From the NCBI RefSeq assembly GCF_000819805.1, contig NZ_CDCE01000034.1, positions 233,470-297,469 of the forward strand: a stretch of 64,000 nt of DNA, read 5' to 3'. The translations under genes and the position numbers were made by a program. Source of the DNA: Aeromonas diversa CDC 2478-85. GTDB taxonomy: Bacteria; Pseudomonadota; Gammaproteobacteria; Enterobacterales; Aeromonadaceae. The notes under the pieces are model-generated. The model was not told the DNA's origin. It saw only the letters and a program-made list of their open reading frames with translations, and searched no databases. Positions 36,762-45,295 of this stretch are shown here, piece by piece; the stretch's first letter is position 1; each line of letters begins with the position of its first letter.

Positions 36762-37337
36762 GGGCTATGCCTCGCTAATGAGCGGCTTAAGGCCGCCTTC
36801 GTTACCCTCGATCACATCCAGACCATTTGCGGCAAGCCAAGGCTGCCTGGTGGATTTTGGGAAGTAACGAGTCTTGATGTGGGGCTGGTGGCTTTACATC
36901 AAGCTCAACGGTATGCGGGGGATACAACTGTATTCCGCGACGCTTTGATGGAGGCAGCTCGTTGCCACGCTGCCGTCTCATCCGGTTGGCCGCAGAGCCG
37001 TCAGACGGGATTGGTCGAAAGGAGAGGGACGCGGCGTCGCTCCGCCATTGCGGAGGGGTTGACGACAACACACCACAGCACACTCCACGACCACTGACCG
37101 CCCATGACAAGGGGATAAGATTGAGCTGCGTCGCTCACTCGGTCAATCGGTTGCATCGTGTCGCTGTTGTTCTCCCTGATACCGGATCCTGACCGGTATA
37201 AAAGAAACCAGATCCCTGCAGTGTCTGTCGTTTCTGCATGCCTCGCCCTATAGGCGCTCGATCCCGTTCCCGTTGGGGAGCAGGATCGGCGCGGAGTTTA
37301 CACATAGAGTCGGCTCAGTGACAATAAAAAATAGCGT
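36762..37337. other. Long gap upstream of speA
   Basis: 576 bp with no gene I trust. In the direction of speA it contains several possible stem-loops: ATACCGG/CCGGTAT (37179-37199), CTCCGC/GCGGAG near 37039-37054, and GCGGC/GCCGC (36783-36797) next to the speA start. It may be a long 5' leader, with the speA promoter near its far end, but no single promoter stands out. Confidence 0.45.
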
Positions 37338-37712
37338 TCAAAGATGGCGTTTTAATAAGTGGGTCAAATCCTGCAGCCGCCCTTGCCAGTCGTGGGGTTG
37401 CAGGCAGCTGACCGGCCCCGTTTCCAGCTCTCCGAATACATCGCCAAAGTGGGCCTCCAGCTCGGGTTGCAGCACCGAGGTAGCCATCCGTTCGTGATAG
37501 AACCAGATGCGACCATATCCATCGACCTGAAGCAGTGGTTTGGGGTGACGTTCGGGCCAGTGGAAGTCCACCGTCGCGAGGGATTGCGACTGATTGAGGG
37601 CACTTTGCGGGGAGTGCTGTCCCCACTCCCCGATCCAGTCGAGCAGGCTCAAGGCCGCCACTTCATCGAGGTGGTTATCCTGAAGCTGGTCATTCAATGC
37701 TGAATATTTCAT
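37338..37712 (-). CDS. Hypothetical protein, 124 residues
   Basis: I do not recognise this family. The protein starts M-K-Y-S-A-L-N-D-Q-L with AGGAG 6 nt upstream, a good ribosome binding site, and is acidic and cytoplasmic with no membrane segment or signal. It contains W-H/W-P-E-R-H-P-K-P-L-L-Q-V-D-G-Y-G-R-I-W-F-Y-H-E-R in the middle and an amphipathic C terminus ending L-L-K-R-H-L. Codon use looks normal for the window. It lies alone between the speA leader and the divergent pepT, 238 bp away. Confidence 0.7.
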   Translation of the reverse strand: MKYSALNDQLQDNHLDEVAALSLLDWIGEWGQHSPQSALNQSQSLATVDFHWPERHPKPLLQVDGYGRIWFYHERMATSVLQPELEAHFGDVFGELETGPVSCLQPHDWQGRLQDLTHLLKRHL

Positions 37713-37950
37713 GCACTCTCCTTGCATATTGATTTGCGTCCAGCCCCTACCATACCAGCAACAACCACAATTTATACAGGGCTAATCATCGCAAGCCGCG
37801 CCCTCTATTGCCGCCGGCAACGGCGACCTCGACCTTTGCCGACTTGTTACGAATGCGCCAAAAACGTCACAAACCCTGTCTTGGAACAAGGTTTTCTCGG
37901 CCTACCCTCCCCACAATGGCCGACTCTCAATCCCTTTTCAGAGCCCGTTT

Positions 37951-39180
37951 ATGACCCGCGTTGTCGATCGCTTCCTGCATTACGTTACGTTTCACACCCG
38001 CTCCGACGCCGCCAGCTCCGCTTGTCCCAGCACACCCGGGCAATGGGAGCTTGTCCGCGCCCTGAAAGAGGAGCTGACGACCCTTGGCCTCGAGGAGATA
38101 GTGCTCGATGAGCACGGCTACCTGACTGCCCGCCTGCCCGGCAACTGCCCCGAGGCACCTGCCATCGGTTTGATTGCGCACCTGGATACCGCCGACTATG
38201 AGGCCCGCGCGGTGCGCCCCCAGCTGGTGGAAAATTATCAAGGGGGCGATATCTGCCTTGGCAAGGGAGACGAGGTGCTCTCGCTGCGTCAGTTTCGCTG
38301 CCTGAGGAACTATCTGGGGCAGGATCTCATCACCACTGACGGCACCACCCTGCTCGGCGCCGACGACAAGGCGGGGATCGCCGAGATCCTCACCTGTGTG
38401 GAGGAGCTGATCGCCCACCCCGAGATCCCGCGCGGCGATCTCTGGATAGGCTTCACCCCGGACGAAGAGATAGGGCGTGGTGCCGACCGCTTCCCGCTGG
38501 ATCGCTTCAAGGCCCGTTGGGCCTATACGGTCGATGGGGGTGAGCTGGGTGAGCTGGAGTACGAGAACTTCAACGCGGCCAGCGCCACCTTGGTCATCAC
38601 CGGCAACAACGTGCACCCGGGTAGCGCCAAGGGCGCCATGATCAACAGTCAGACCCTGGCCGCCCGCTTCCATCTCAGCCTGCCAGGCGATGAGACCCCG
38701 GAGTGCACCGAAGGGTATCAAGGCTTCTATCACCTGGCCTTGAGCGAGGGGACGGTAGAGCAGAGCCGGCTCGAGTACATCATCCGTGACTTCGACGATG
38801 ACGCCTTCCTGGCGCGCAAACGCCTCATGGAGCAGCGAGCCCAGGAGCTGCAACAGGCCAACCCGGGGGCCCGCATCACCCTGACGCAGCAAGACAGTTA
38901 CCGCAACATGCGCAGTCAGATAGAGCCCCATATGCATATCATCGAGCTGGCCAGGGCGGCGATGGCGGCGGCCGACGTCACCCCCAGAGTCAAGCCAATC
39001 CGTGGTGGCACCGACGGGGCGCGCCTCTCCTTCATGGGCCTCCCCTGCCCCAACCTCTTCACCGGTGGCCATAACTTCCACGGCAAGCACGAGTTCATCC
39101 CCGTGCCCTCCATGGAAAAAGCGGTGGCAACCCTGGTGGAGCTGGTGCGTCTGACCGCCAGCTGGCGCCCTCAGCCGTGA
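37951..39180 (+). CDS. pepT: Peptidase T (tripeptide aminopeptidase)
   Basis: A 409-residue M20B metallopeptidase that releases N-terminal residues from tripeptides. Zinc site residues are in I-A-H-L-D-T-A at 75-81 (His77, Asp79), L-L-G-A-D-D-K-A-G near 131-139 (second-shell Asp) and D-E-E-I-G-R-G-A-D near 171-179, followed by V-D-G-G-E-L-G near 193-199. G-G-T-D-G-A-R-L near the C terminus binds substrate. Length matches E. coli PepT. No strong SD is seen before the ATG. A terminator shared with tyrR follows. Confidence 0.95.
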   Translation: MTRVVDRFLHYVTFHTRSDAASSACPSTPGQWELVRALKEELTTLGLEEIVLDEHGYLTARLPGNCPEAPAIGLIAHLDTADYEARAVRPQLVENYQGGDICLGKGDEVLSLRQFRCLRNYLGQDLITTDGTTLLGADDKAGIAEILTCVEELIAHPEIPRGDLWIGFTPDEEIGRGADRFPLDRFKARWAYTVDGGELGELEYENFNAASATLVITGNNVHPGSAKGAMINSQTLAARFHLSLPGDETPECTEGYQGFYHLALSEGTVEQSRLEYIIRDFDDDAFLARKRLMEQRAQELQQANPGARITLTQQDSYRNMRSQIEPHMHIIELARAAMAAADVTPRVKPIRGGTDGARLSFMGLPCPNLFTGGHNFHGKHEFIPVPSMEKAVATLVELVRLTASWRPQP

Positions 39181-39223
39181 GAGCCAGGCCCTGAGCGATC
39201 TGTCGCTCATCCTGCCTGAAACG

Positions 39224-39257
39224 AAAAAATCCGACCCCATAGACGGGGTCGGATTTT
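39224..39257. terminator. Bidirectional terminator between pepT and tyrR
   Basis: AAAAAATCCGACCCC and GGGGTCGGATTTTTT pair perfectly around a 6-nt centre, serving both convergent genes. Confidence 0.92.
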
Positions 39258-39290
39258 TTACTAGCATCCATCGGTCAGGGGCCGGCTCAG

Positions 39291-40838
39291 CTATTTCTTG
39301 CCGAGCCCATAGTCGCGCAGCTTGTTGGCGATGGCGGTGTGGGAGACCCCAAGCCGCTTGGCCAGTTGCCGGGTGGAGGGGAAGGCGGGATAGAGCCGCT
39401 CCAGCAGGCGGCGCTCGAAGCGCTTGACCGCCTCGTCCAGATCCCCCTCGAACCACTCGTCGATGACGGGGATGGGGTCGCTCTCGGTGGGCAGCTCGAT
39501 CTGCTCGGGGCCCAGCTCATCGCCCTCCAACAGGGTCATGGCCCGATAGAGGCAGTTACGCAGCTGGCGCACATTGCCCGGCCAGCGATAGGCCTGCAAC
39601 ACGTCACCCAGGTTGCGGGTCAGCCGTGGCCGGCTGCGTTGCTGCTCGCTGGCAAAACGCGCCACGAAGTGCTGGGCCAGGGGCAGAATATCGGCCTTGC
39701 GCTCGCGCAAGGGAGGCAGGTTCAGGGTGAGCACGTCGAGGCGATAGAAGAGATCCTCGCGAAACTTACCCTCGGCCACCAGCTCACGCAGGTTCTTCTG
39801 GGTGGTGCAAATGAAGCGCACATTGACCTGCACCTCCTGCTCGTCACCCACCCGGCGAAACACCCCGTCCTGCAGCACCCGCAAGAACTTGGTCTGCAGG
39901 TGCGGCGACATGTCGCCTATTTCGTCGAGCATCAGGGTGCCGCCACTGGCCAGCTCCAGCACGCCACGCTTGCCCTCGGTGTTGTTGCCAAAGGCGCCGG
40001 GGGCATAGCCAAAGAGCTCGCTCTCGGCCACGTTGTCGGGCATGGCGGCGCAGTTGAGTGCCATGAAGGGGTGGCTAGAGCGCAGGCTGGCGCCGTGGCA
40101 AGCGCGGGCCAGCAGCTCCTTGCCGGTGCCCGTCTCACCCATGATGAGCAAGGGGGCATCCTGCATCGCCAGCTTGGCCGCCTCGACCAGCACCTGCTTC
40201 ATGCGGCTGCTCTGGGCCTGAATGTGCTCGAAGCCACCGATCTCGTCGGCATGCAGGGCACTGAAGTGCAGTCCGACGCGGCGGGCAGACTTGAGCACCA
40301 CCACGGCGCCGGCCAGCGCCTGACGCCCCTTGTCTTCATCGACAAACAGGGGGATGAGATCGGCCAGATATTCTTCCCCACCGAGTCCCAACTTGCAGGT
40401 CTGAGCCCTGGGGTCGCTCGATTCCAACCAGCGGCTGAAGGCAAAGCCCTTGATATGGTGACCAAGGGCACCGCCCCTGAGCTCCTCTATGGTGGTGCCG
40501 AGGGCGCTCAGCGCCGCCTGGTTGGCCTGGGTGATACGGCCACGCACATCCAGCGAGAAGATGAGATCCGGCAGCGCCTTGAGCAGGGCCCGGATCTCGT
40601 GATGCTCCCGCTCGGAGGGCATATAGGGAATGGTCTTGACGTCATAGACACCGGGGATGCGCCGGATCTCGGGCATCAGGTGCTGAAAATCGGAGAACTC
40701 CAGCTCGGGGAAGTTGAGATAGATGATGCCGGAGGTGTCGATCTCGATGCCACGCAGATCGATATTGCGCTCCACCAGGCGGTCAAGCAGCTCCCGGGTC
40801 AGCCCCAGGCGGTCTTCACAGCTCACTTCGAGACGCAT
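39291..40838 (-). CDS. tyrR: Transcriptional regulator TyrR
   Basis: A 515-residue regulator of aromatic amino acid genes. It has an ACT domain (1-75), a PAS domain (about 80-190), and an AAA+ domain with Walker A G-E-T-G-T-G-K-E at 234-241, which binds ATP and tyrosine. A C-terminal helix-turn-helix (T-R-Q-L-A-K-R-L-G-V-S-H-T-A-I-A-N-K-L) follows. The sigma-54 contact loop GAFTGA is degenerate (G-A-F-G-N-N), as in E. coli TyrR, so it works with sigma-70. Its likely targets aroG and phhA in this window carry TyrR boxes. phhB lies 132 bp upstream on the same strand, separated by a terminator. Confidence 0.96.
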   Translation of the reverse strand: MRLEVSCEDRLGLTRELLDRLVERNIDLRGIEIDTSGIIYLNFPELEFSDFQHLMPEIRRIPGVYDVKTIPYMPSEREHHEIRALLKALPDLIFSLDVRGRITQANQAALSALGTTIEELRGGALGHHIKGFAFSRWLESSDPRAQTCKLGLGGEEYLADLIPLFVDEDKGRQALAGAVVVLKSARRVGLHFSALHADEIGGFEHIQAQSSRMKQVLVEAAKLAMQDAPLLIMGETGTGKELLARACHGASLRSSHPFMALNCAAMPDNVAESELFGYAPGAFGNNTEGKRGVLELASGGTLMLDEIGDMSPHLQTKFLRVLQDGVFRRVGDEQEVQVNVRFICTTQKNLRELVAEGKFREDLFYRLDVLTLNLPPLRERKADILPLAQHFVARFASEQQRSRPRLTRNLGDVLQAYRWPGNVRQLRNCLYRAMTLLEGDELGPEQIELPTESDPIPVIDEWFEGDLDEAVKRFERRLLERLYPAFPSTRQLAKRLGVSHTAIANKLRDYGLGKK

Positions 40839-40917
40839 GTGAGGGTCAATTCCTTACTGACTTTTCAATACCGGCGGATGATACAGACTCACTCTTGTCG
40901 GGGCGAGCCCTGACCCG

Positions 40918-40957
40918 AAAAAATGCGGGCCCGACGGCGATTTGCCGTCAGGCCCGG
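40918..40957 (-). terminator. phhB terminator
   Basis: CGGGCCCGACGGC pairs with GCCGTC-A-GGCCCG around GATTT, with one bulged A, followed on the minus strand by six T. It begins 14 bp after the phhB stop. Confidence 0.82.
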
Positions 40958-40970
40958 GCTCTTTGCCGGC

Positions 40971-41306
40971 TCAGAGCAGGCCGTCGGTACGCGCCGCCAT
41001 GATGAAGTCGTTGCGATGCAGCCCGCCTATCTTGTGGGTCCACCAGGTGACGGTCACCTTGCCCCACTCGGTGAGGATCGCCGGATGATGGAACTCGGCC
41101 TCGGCCAGCTCACCCAGGCGATTGGTGAAGGCGAGCGCCTCCTTGAAGTTGCGAAAGGCAAACTCACGCCTGAGCATCAGCACCCCCTGCTCCACCACGG
41201 GTTGCCAGTCGGGGATGCCGCCCATCAGTTCGGCGAGCTCGGCCTCACTCACCTTGGGGGCATCGGCACGGCAGGCTTCACAGCGCTCGGCAGCCAGTTC
41301 ACTCAT
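40971..41306 (-). CDS. phhB: Pterin-4a-carbinolamine dehydratase
   Basis: A 111-residue protein that recycles the oxidised pterin cofactor of phenylalanine hydroxylase. The PCD signature runs E-L-M-G-G-I-P-D-W near 27-35, [10 protein letters not shown] near 51-60, then E-A-E-F-H-H-P-A-I near 70-78 with the paired catalytic histidines, and V-T-V-T-W-W-T-H near 87-94. Its ATG overlaps the phhA stop by 4 nt and has GGAG inside phhA, so the two are coupled. Confidence 0.93.
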   Translation of the reverse strand: MSELAAERCEACRADAPKVSEAELAELMGGIPDWQPVVEQGVLMLRREFAFRNFKEALAFTNRLGELAEAEFHHPAILTEWGKVTVTWWTHKIGGLHRNDFIMAARTDGLL

Positions 41307-42115
41307 AGGTTCAACTCCTTGTTACCGGTCACCACCGGCTTGGGGGGATAGAGGGGAGGACGCAGCCCGAGGCGCATCGCCTCGCGCACCCTCCCCATGA
41401 TGTCGCTGTCGGCCAGCTCGAACAGGGTCTCGAGCCGCTCCAGCATGAAATAGACAGGTTGCATGATATCGATGCGATACGGGGTGCGCAGCACCTCCAG
41501 CAGATCGAAGGGCTCCACCCTCGCCGTCTCGCTCAAGGCATAGCGGGTCTCACCGATGGAAGAGAGGATGCCGCCGCCGTAGATCCGGGGACCATGCGGG
41601 GTCTGTAGCAGGCCAAATTCCACCGTAAACCAGTAGAGGCGAGCCAGAAAGACCCGCTCTTCCTTGCTCGCCGCCAGCCCTAACTGGCCGTAAACGTGGG
41701 TGAAGTGGGCGAACGCCGGGTTGGTCAGCAGAGGGCAGTGACCGAAGATCTCGTGAAAGATGTCGGGCTCTTGCAGGTAGTCGAGCTCTTGTGGGGTGCG
41801 GATAAAGGTAGCCACCGGGAAGTGGCGATCCGCCAGCAGGGAAAAGAAGCGATCAAACGAGATCAGCGCCGGCACCGCCGCCACCGACCACCCCGTGCAT
41901 TCGCGCAGCACCCGGCTTATCTCGTCGAGCTGGGGGATCCGCCCGCTGGGCAGCGCCAGGCGATCCAGGCCGGCGATATACTCGTCGCAGGCCCGCTCCG
42001 GCAACACCATGCTCTGGCGGGTTATCAGGGTATGCCAGGTGGCATTCTCCTGCTCGCTCCAGGCGATGTGGCCATCCGGGCCACTCTCCCTGGCGTGATA
42101 CTGGGTTCCTTTCAT
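41303..42115 (-). CDS. phhA: Phenylalanine 4-monooxygenase
   Basis: A 270-residue pterin-dependent hydroxylase that converts phenylalanine to tyrosine. The iron ligands are in [11 protein letters not shown] (His121, His126) and V-E-F-G-L (Glu166). P-Q-L-D-E-I-S near 61-67 and [11 protein letters not shown] near 183-193 are also typical. I take the ATG at 42115, with AGGA upstream; an earlier ATG at 42142 would add nine residues. It heads the phhAB unit next to tyrR. A TyrR box about 105 bp upstream suggests regulation by aromatic amino acids, as for phhA in other bacteria. Confidence 0.94.
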   Translation of the reverse strand: MKGTQYHARESGPDGHIAWSEQENATWHTLITRQSMVLPERACDEYIAGLDRLALPSGRIPQLDEISRVLRECTGWSVAAVPALISFDRFFSLLADRHFPVATFIRTPQELDYLQEPDIFHEIFGHCPLLTNPAFAHFTHVYGQLGLAASKEERVFLARLYWFTVEFGLLQTPHGPRIYGGGILSSIGETRYALSETARVEPFDLLEVLRTPYRIDIMQPVYFMLERLETLFELADSDIMGRVREAMRLGLRPPLYPPKPVVTGNKELNL

Positions 42116-42177
42116 CACATCATCCTGATCCGACAAGGGCAAGCGCCCCCTTAGTTGTCAGGTTAACGAGTCGGCCG

Positions 42178-42210
42178 GAAAAAAAGCAGCCACCCGCTGA
42201 CGGTGGCTGC
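42178..42210 (-). terminator. psp/ycjXF operon terminator
   Basis: GCAGCCACC and GGTGGCTGC form a 9-bp stem with a 7-nt loop, followed on the minus strand by seven T. It lies 32 bp after the ycjF stop and separates it from phhA. Confidence 0.88.
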
Positions 42211-42220
42211 CCCTCGAAGA

Positions 42221-42238
42221 TGTAATCAAATTGTTACA
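42221..42238. promoter_or_regulatory. TyrR box upstream of phhA
   Basis: TGTAATCAAATTGTTACA has the TyrR-box layout TGTAA(A)-N6-(T)TTACA, matching 10 of 12 consensus positions, with perfect TGTAA/TTACA symmetry. It lies 106 bp before the phhA start, upstream of the ycjF terminator, a position more suited to activation than to blocking RNA polymerase. Confidence 0.65.
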
Positions 42239-42241
42239 GGT

Positions 42242-43261
42242 CTATTCTGACTCCGCATCACGCCGGGTCAGGTAGCCTGTCACCTTCTCCACCAACGCCT
42301 TGCGATAGCTGGCCAGACGGGGGCGCTCCTCTCCCTGCCAGGGAATGGGGCGACAGCTCTCCATCACCTTGATGCCGAGGCGGGCGGTCAGCAGGCCGGC
42401 CCCCACCCCCTGAGCCGCCCGCACCGAGAGTCGACCGGCCAGATCGGCCCCCAGCACGTCCATCCCCACGTCGGTCACCAGCTCGGTGGCGCCGGCGTAG
42501 ATGAGATTACGCAGCACCTGACGGATGAGGCGAATGCGGCTCCAGTAACCGAGCTCTATCCCGTAGACATCGGCGATATCATCGATCATGCGCAGGTTAC
42601 GCCACAGGATCAGGGCCATATCGACCACTGCCAGCGGGCTCACGGCGACCATGACGGCCGCTTCGGCAGCCCACTTGACCACCCGCCCCCGGGCCTGGCG
42701 ATCCCGCTCGGCCAGCACCAGCTGACTGTAGAGGGTGAGTGCCTCCCGATCGCTGTGGGTCGCCTCAAGCTGATCGCAGAAGCGTCGATAGCCCTCGCTC
42801 CCTTGCTCACCCGACTCCCGGGCCAGCTGCTCGCAGAGGATGGCGCCCTTCCCCACCCCCTGATGGGCCAGCAGATCCTCGGCGCGCGAGCGCACGTCCT
42901 GGCGCTTCTTCAGCCGGCGCAGCCGGCGCCATTCCCGTCCCAGCGCCAACGAGGCGCCGCACACGACCAGCCCGGAGGCAAGCAACCAGGCACCGCCCCA
43001 GAGGGGCTCACTCAACCACTGCTGCCATAAGAAGTGACCATATTGGGCCAAAGAGAGGAGCCCAAGCCCGGCGGCGCCCCAGGCGAGCAGCCGGTGGCGA
43101 CGACGGGGACGCGCCGGACGGCGCAGCGTCTGCTCGACCTCCTCTTCCAGAGGGGCAAAGCTCGACGCCTCCAGCCGGGCGCCGGGCGCCGGGCGGGCGG
43201 GCTCCGGCTCGGGAGGCAGGGTATCGAGGACTATCTTGCCGCGAGGCTTTTCCTGGATCAT
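42242..43261 (-). CDS. ycjF: YcjF (TIGR01620 family membrane protein)
   Basis: A 339-residue inner-membrane protein of the DUF697 group, always found with YcjX. After a ~55-residue basic/proline-rich N-terminal part there are two hydrophobic segments at about 60-75 and 88-110. A soluble helical region and the DUF697-like C terminus (M-I-D-D-I-A-D-V-Y-G-I-E-L-G near 215-228) follow. AAGGAG precedes the ATG at 43261, 8 bp after ycjX. It is the last gene of the psp operon. Its function is unknown, but its co-expression with pspABC points to envelope stress. Confidence 0.9.
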   Translation of the reverse strand: MIQEKPRGKIVLDTLPPEPEPARPAPGARLEASSFAPLEEEVEQTLRRPARPRRRHRLLAWGAAGLGLLSLAQYGHFLWQQWLSEPLWGGAWLLASGLVVCGASLALGREWRRLRRLKKRQDVRSRAEDLLAHQGVGKGAILCEQLARESGEQGSEGYRRFCDQLEATHSDREALTLYSQLVLAERDRQARGRVVKWAAEAAVMVAVSPLAVVDMALILWRNLRMIDDIADVYGIELGYWSRIRLIRQVLRNLIYAGATELVTDVGMDVLGADLAGRLSVRAAQGVGAGLLTARLGIKVMESCRPIPWQGEERPRLASYRKALVEKVTGYLTRRDAESE

Positions 43262-43269
43262 GGGGCTCC

Positions 43270-44667
43270 TTAGGTGAGCTTGTCGCCGAGCAGATACTCC
43301 AGCGCGGCATCGAGACGAATATGGGGCATGGCCTTGTGCGGATCCATTTGCAGGGGCCGGAACGAATGAAAATCGAAGCACCCCTTCTGCCACCAGGCCG
43401 CGGTGGGAGGGCTGGCAGGAACCTCGCCGGGGAAGAGCAGCAAGGCATTACCCGCCAGATCCTCCCCCTTGAGGGCGGGAAAGGTGCGCCCCTGACTCTG
43501 TCCCTGCCCCACCTCAGTGGCCCGCACCGAGGCGAGCGCCATGCATTCGGTCTCGATCCCCTCGAAGCGCGCCTGACCGCGGCCGGTACGAATGAGGGAT
43601 TGCAGTAGGGAGAGCAGCGCCGGGTGTTGCTCCGGGGTGACGTGATCGGCCTTGCTGGCCACCAGCAGCAGCTTGTCGATACGTGGGGAGAAGAGGCGTC
43701 GCCACCAGCTGCTCTTGCCGTAGCTAAAGCTCTCCATGATGCGTGAGAGCGCCTGCTGCATGTCGGCAAAGCTGCCGGGACCGGCGTTGAGGGGCTGCAG
43801 GCAGTCGACCAGCACTATCTGGCGATCGAAGCCGGCGAAGTGCTCCTCATAGAATCCCTTGACCAGATGCTGCTTATAGTGCTCGAAGCGCTCGCGCAGG
43901 GTGTGATAGAGAGACCCCACCGGGCACTCGCCCACCGGCGTCGCCCAGACCCAGGGCACAAACTGCAGCATGGGTGCCCCCGCATATTCGCCCGGCAGCA
44001 CGAAGCGGCCGGGTTGGATCAGGTGCAGTCCCAGTGCCTCCTTGCAACTATGCAGCCACTGGGTATAGGTCTCGGCCACCCGGGCCAGTTGCCCCTCATC
44101 GAGCGGCGCATCCGGCTGCCAACGAGTATCGAGCCAGGGGGCAGCGAGCTGGCGCAGGGCAGGATCGTCGAGTTGACGGCGCACCTGCTCGCTCCACTGC
44201 TCGAAGCTTTGCTCCAGCAGAGGGAGATCGAGCAGCCACTCGCCGGGATAGTCGACGATATCCAGATAGAGGGTGCTACTCTCGGCAAACTGGCGGCGCA
44301 GCAGATGGCGGCTCTGGTAACGCAGTTCGAGCCGGATCTCGGCCACCCCCCGGGTTGCCTGCGGCCAGGCGGGGGGCGAACCATAGAGGGAGTGCATGCC
44401 CCGCTCGTAGGCAAAGGTGGGGATATGGTGATTTAACTGAGGCACCCGGCGCGCCCCGAGCAGACGCCCCTGGCGCACCACCTCCCACTGGGGGAGACGG
44501 GCATCGAGGGCGGCGTGCTCGAGCTGATTGACCAGGGCGGTGATGAAGGCCGTCTTACCCGAGCGCGACAGCCCGGTGACGGCGAGGCGAACGTGTCGAT
44601 CGAGGCCACGGTTGACCGCATCCGTGGCCTTGTCCTGCCAACGCCTCAGTGTGTGTTCGAGGCTCAT
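43270..44667 (-). CDS. ycjX: YcjX family P-loop protein
   Basis: A 465-residue DUF463 protein with Walker A T-G-L-S-R-S-G-K-T at 31-39 and D-C-L-Q-P-L-N-A-G in the middle, and V-A-S-K-A-D-H-V as an NKxD-like guanine or nucleotide-specificity motif. D-Y-P-G-E-W-L-L-D near 120-128 resembles switch II. It is a predicted GTPase-like partner of YcjF in the Psp regulon. Its ATG overlaps the pspC stop (TGATG). Cytoplasmic, probably membrane-recruited. Confidence 0.92.
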   Translation of the reverse strand: MSLEHTLRRWQDKATDAVNRGLDRHVRLAVTGLSRSGKTAFITALVNQLEHAALDARLPQWEVVRQGRLLGARRVPQLNHHIPTFAYERGMHSLYGSPPAWPQATRGVAEIRLELRYQSRHLLRRQFAESSTLYLDIVDYPGEWLLDLPLLEQSFEQWSEQVRRQLDDPALRQLAAPWLDTRWQPDAPLDEGQLARVAETYTQWLHSCKEALGLHLIQPGRFVLPGEYAGAPMLQFVPWVWATPVGECPVGSLYHTLRERFEHYKQHLVKGFYEEHFAGFDRQIVLVDCLQPLNAGPGSFADMQQALSRIMESFSYGKSSWWRRLFSPRIDKLLLVASKADHVTPEQHPALLSLLQSLIRTGRGQARFEGIETECMALASVRATEVGQGQSQGRTFPALKGEDLAGNALLLFPGEVPASPPTAAWWQKGCFDFHSFRPLQMDPHKAMPHIRLDAALEYLLGDKLT

Positions 44668-45059
44668 CAGAGGTTGCGAAACTCCCGTTGCAGATGAAAC
44701 TCGCGCGAGGTGACCAGCTTCTCGATGGCCTGCAGCCTGGGCTCGAGGCGATCGAGCTCGGCACTCACCTTGCCCAGCGCCTGGCGCGGAGTTGCCCCCG
44801 ACTGCCAGCTGCGCTCTTTCATCAAGATCCCCTCCTCCATCAGGCGCGGCGGGCGCTTGTCGAGGAGCAGCCAGGCGGCGCAGTAGGCGGTAAAGGCGAT
44901 GACGCCGGCGAAGATCAGCCCGGAGATGGCCAGCAGTCTGACGATCCAGGTCTCGAGCCCGAAGTAGTCGGCCAGACCGGCACAGACGCCGGCTATCTTG
45001 CCGTTACGGGGATCCCGGTAGAGGCGACGCCCCCCGTCGCTGGTGTAGGGGCCGGTCAT
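44667..45059 (-). CDS. pspC: Phage shock protein C
   Basis: A 130-residue PspC, membrane sensor of the phage shock response. R-R-L-Y-R-D-P-R-N-G-K-I-A-G-V-C-A-G-L-A-D-Y-F-G at 11-34 is the PspC domain core. One membrane helix follows at about 41-66 (L-L-A-I-S-G-L-I-F-A-G-V-I). The C-terminal part is an amphipathic helix facing the cytoplasm or periplasm. It overlaps pspB by 4 nt and ycjX by 1 nt. With PspB it releases PspA from PspF on membrane damage. Confidence 0.94.
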   Translation of the reverse strand: MTGPYTSDGGRRLYRDPRNGKIAGVCAGLADYFGLETWIVRLLAISGLIFAGVIAFTAYCAAWLLLDKRPPRLMEEGILMKERSWQSGATPRQALGKVSAELDRLEPRLQAIEKLVTSREFHLQREFRNL

Positions 45060-45292
45060 ACGCGGCTCCTCCAGCCCGGGACTTCAGAGTCCAGAATCGA
45101 CTCGAGGGCGGCAACCCGCTCCTGCATCTTCTCGGCGCGGCTGACGAGGCCATGGAGCTGCAGCCGCTCCTCCTCGGCCAACCCCTCTCCCAGACGCCCC
45201 TTGGCCCGGTAGTGGAGGATGAGCCAAATGGGTGCCACCACCACCATGAAGACCACCATGGGGACCATCAAAATTCCGAGCAGATCTTCCAT
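45056..45292 (-). CDS. pspB: Phage shock protein B
   Basis: A 78-residue PspB with one N-terminal membrane helix (about 5-27, M-V-P-M-V-V-F-M-V-V-V-A-P-I-W-L). A cytoplasmic coiled-coil helix follows (L-A-E-E-E-R-L-Q-L-H-G-L-V-S-R-A-E-K-M-Q-E-R-V-A-A-L). Length and layout are those of the family. It lies 3 bp after pspA and overlaps pspC by 4 nt. Confidence 0.94.
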   Translation of the reverse strand: MEDLLGILMVPMVVFMVVVAPIWLILHYRAKGRLGEGLAEEERLQLHGLVSRAEKMQERVAALESILDSEVPGWRSRV

Positions 45293-45295
45293 CCT

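Noticed and set aside
36802..37110. A 102-codon open frame upstream of speA
   Set aside because: Arg/Pro/Ser-rich composition with no ribosome binding site and no recognisable family.
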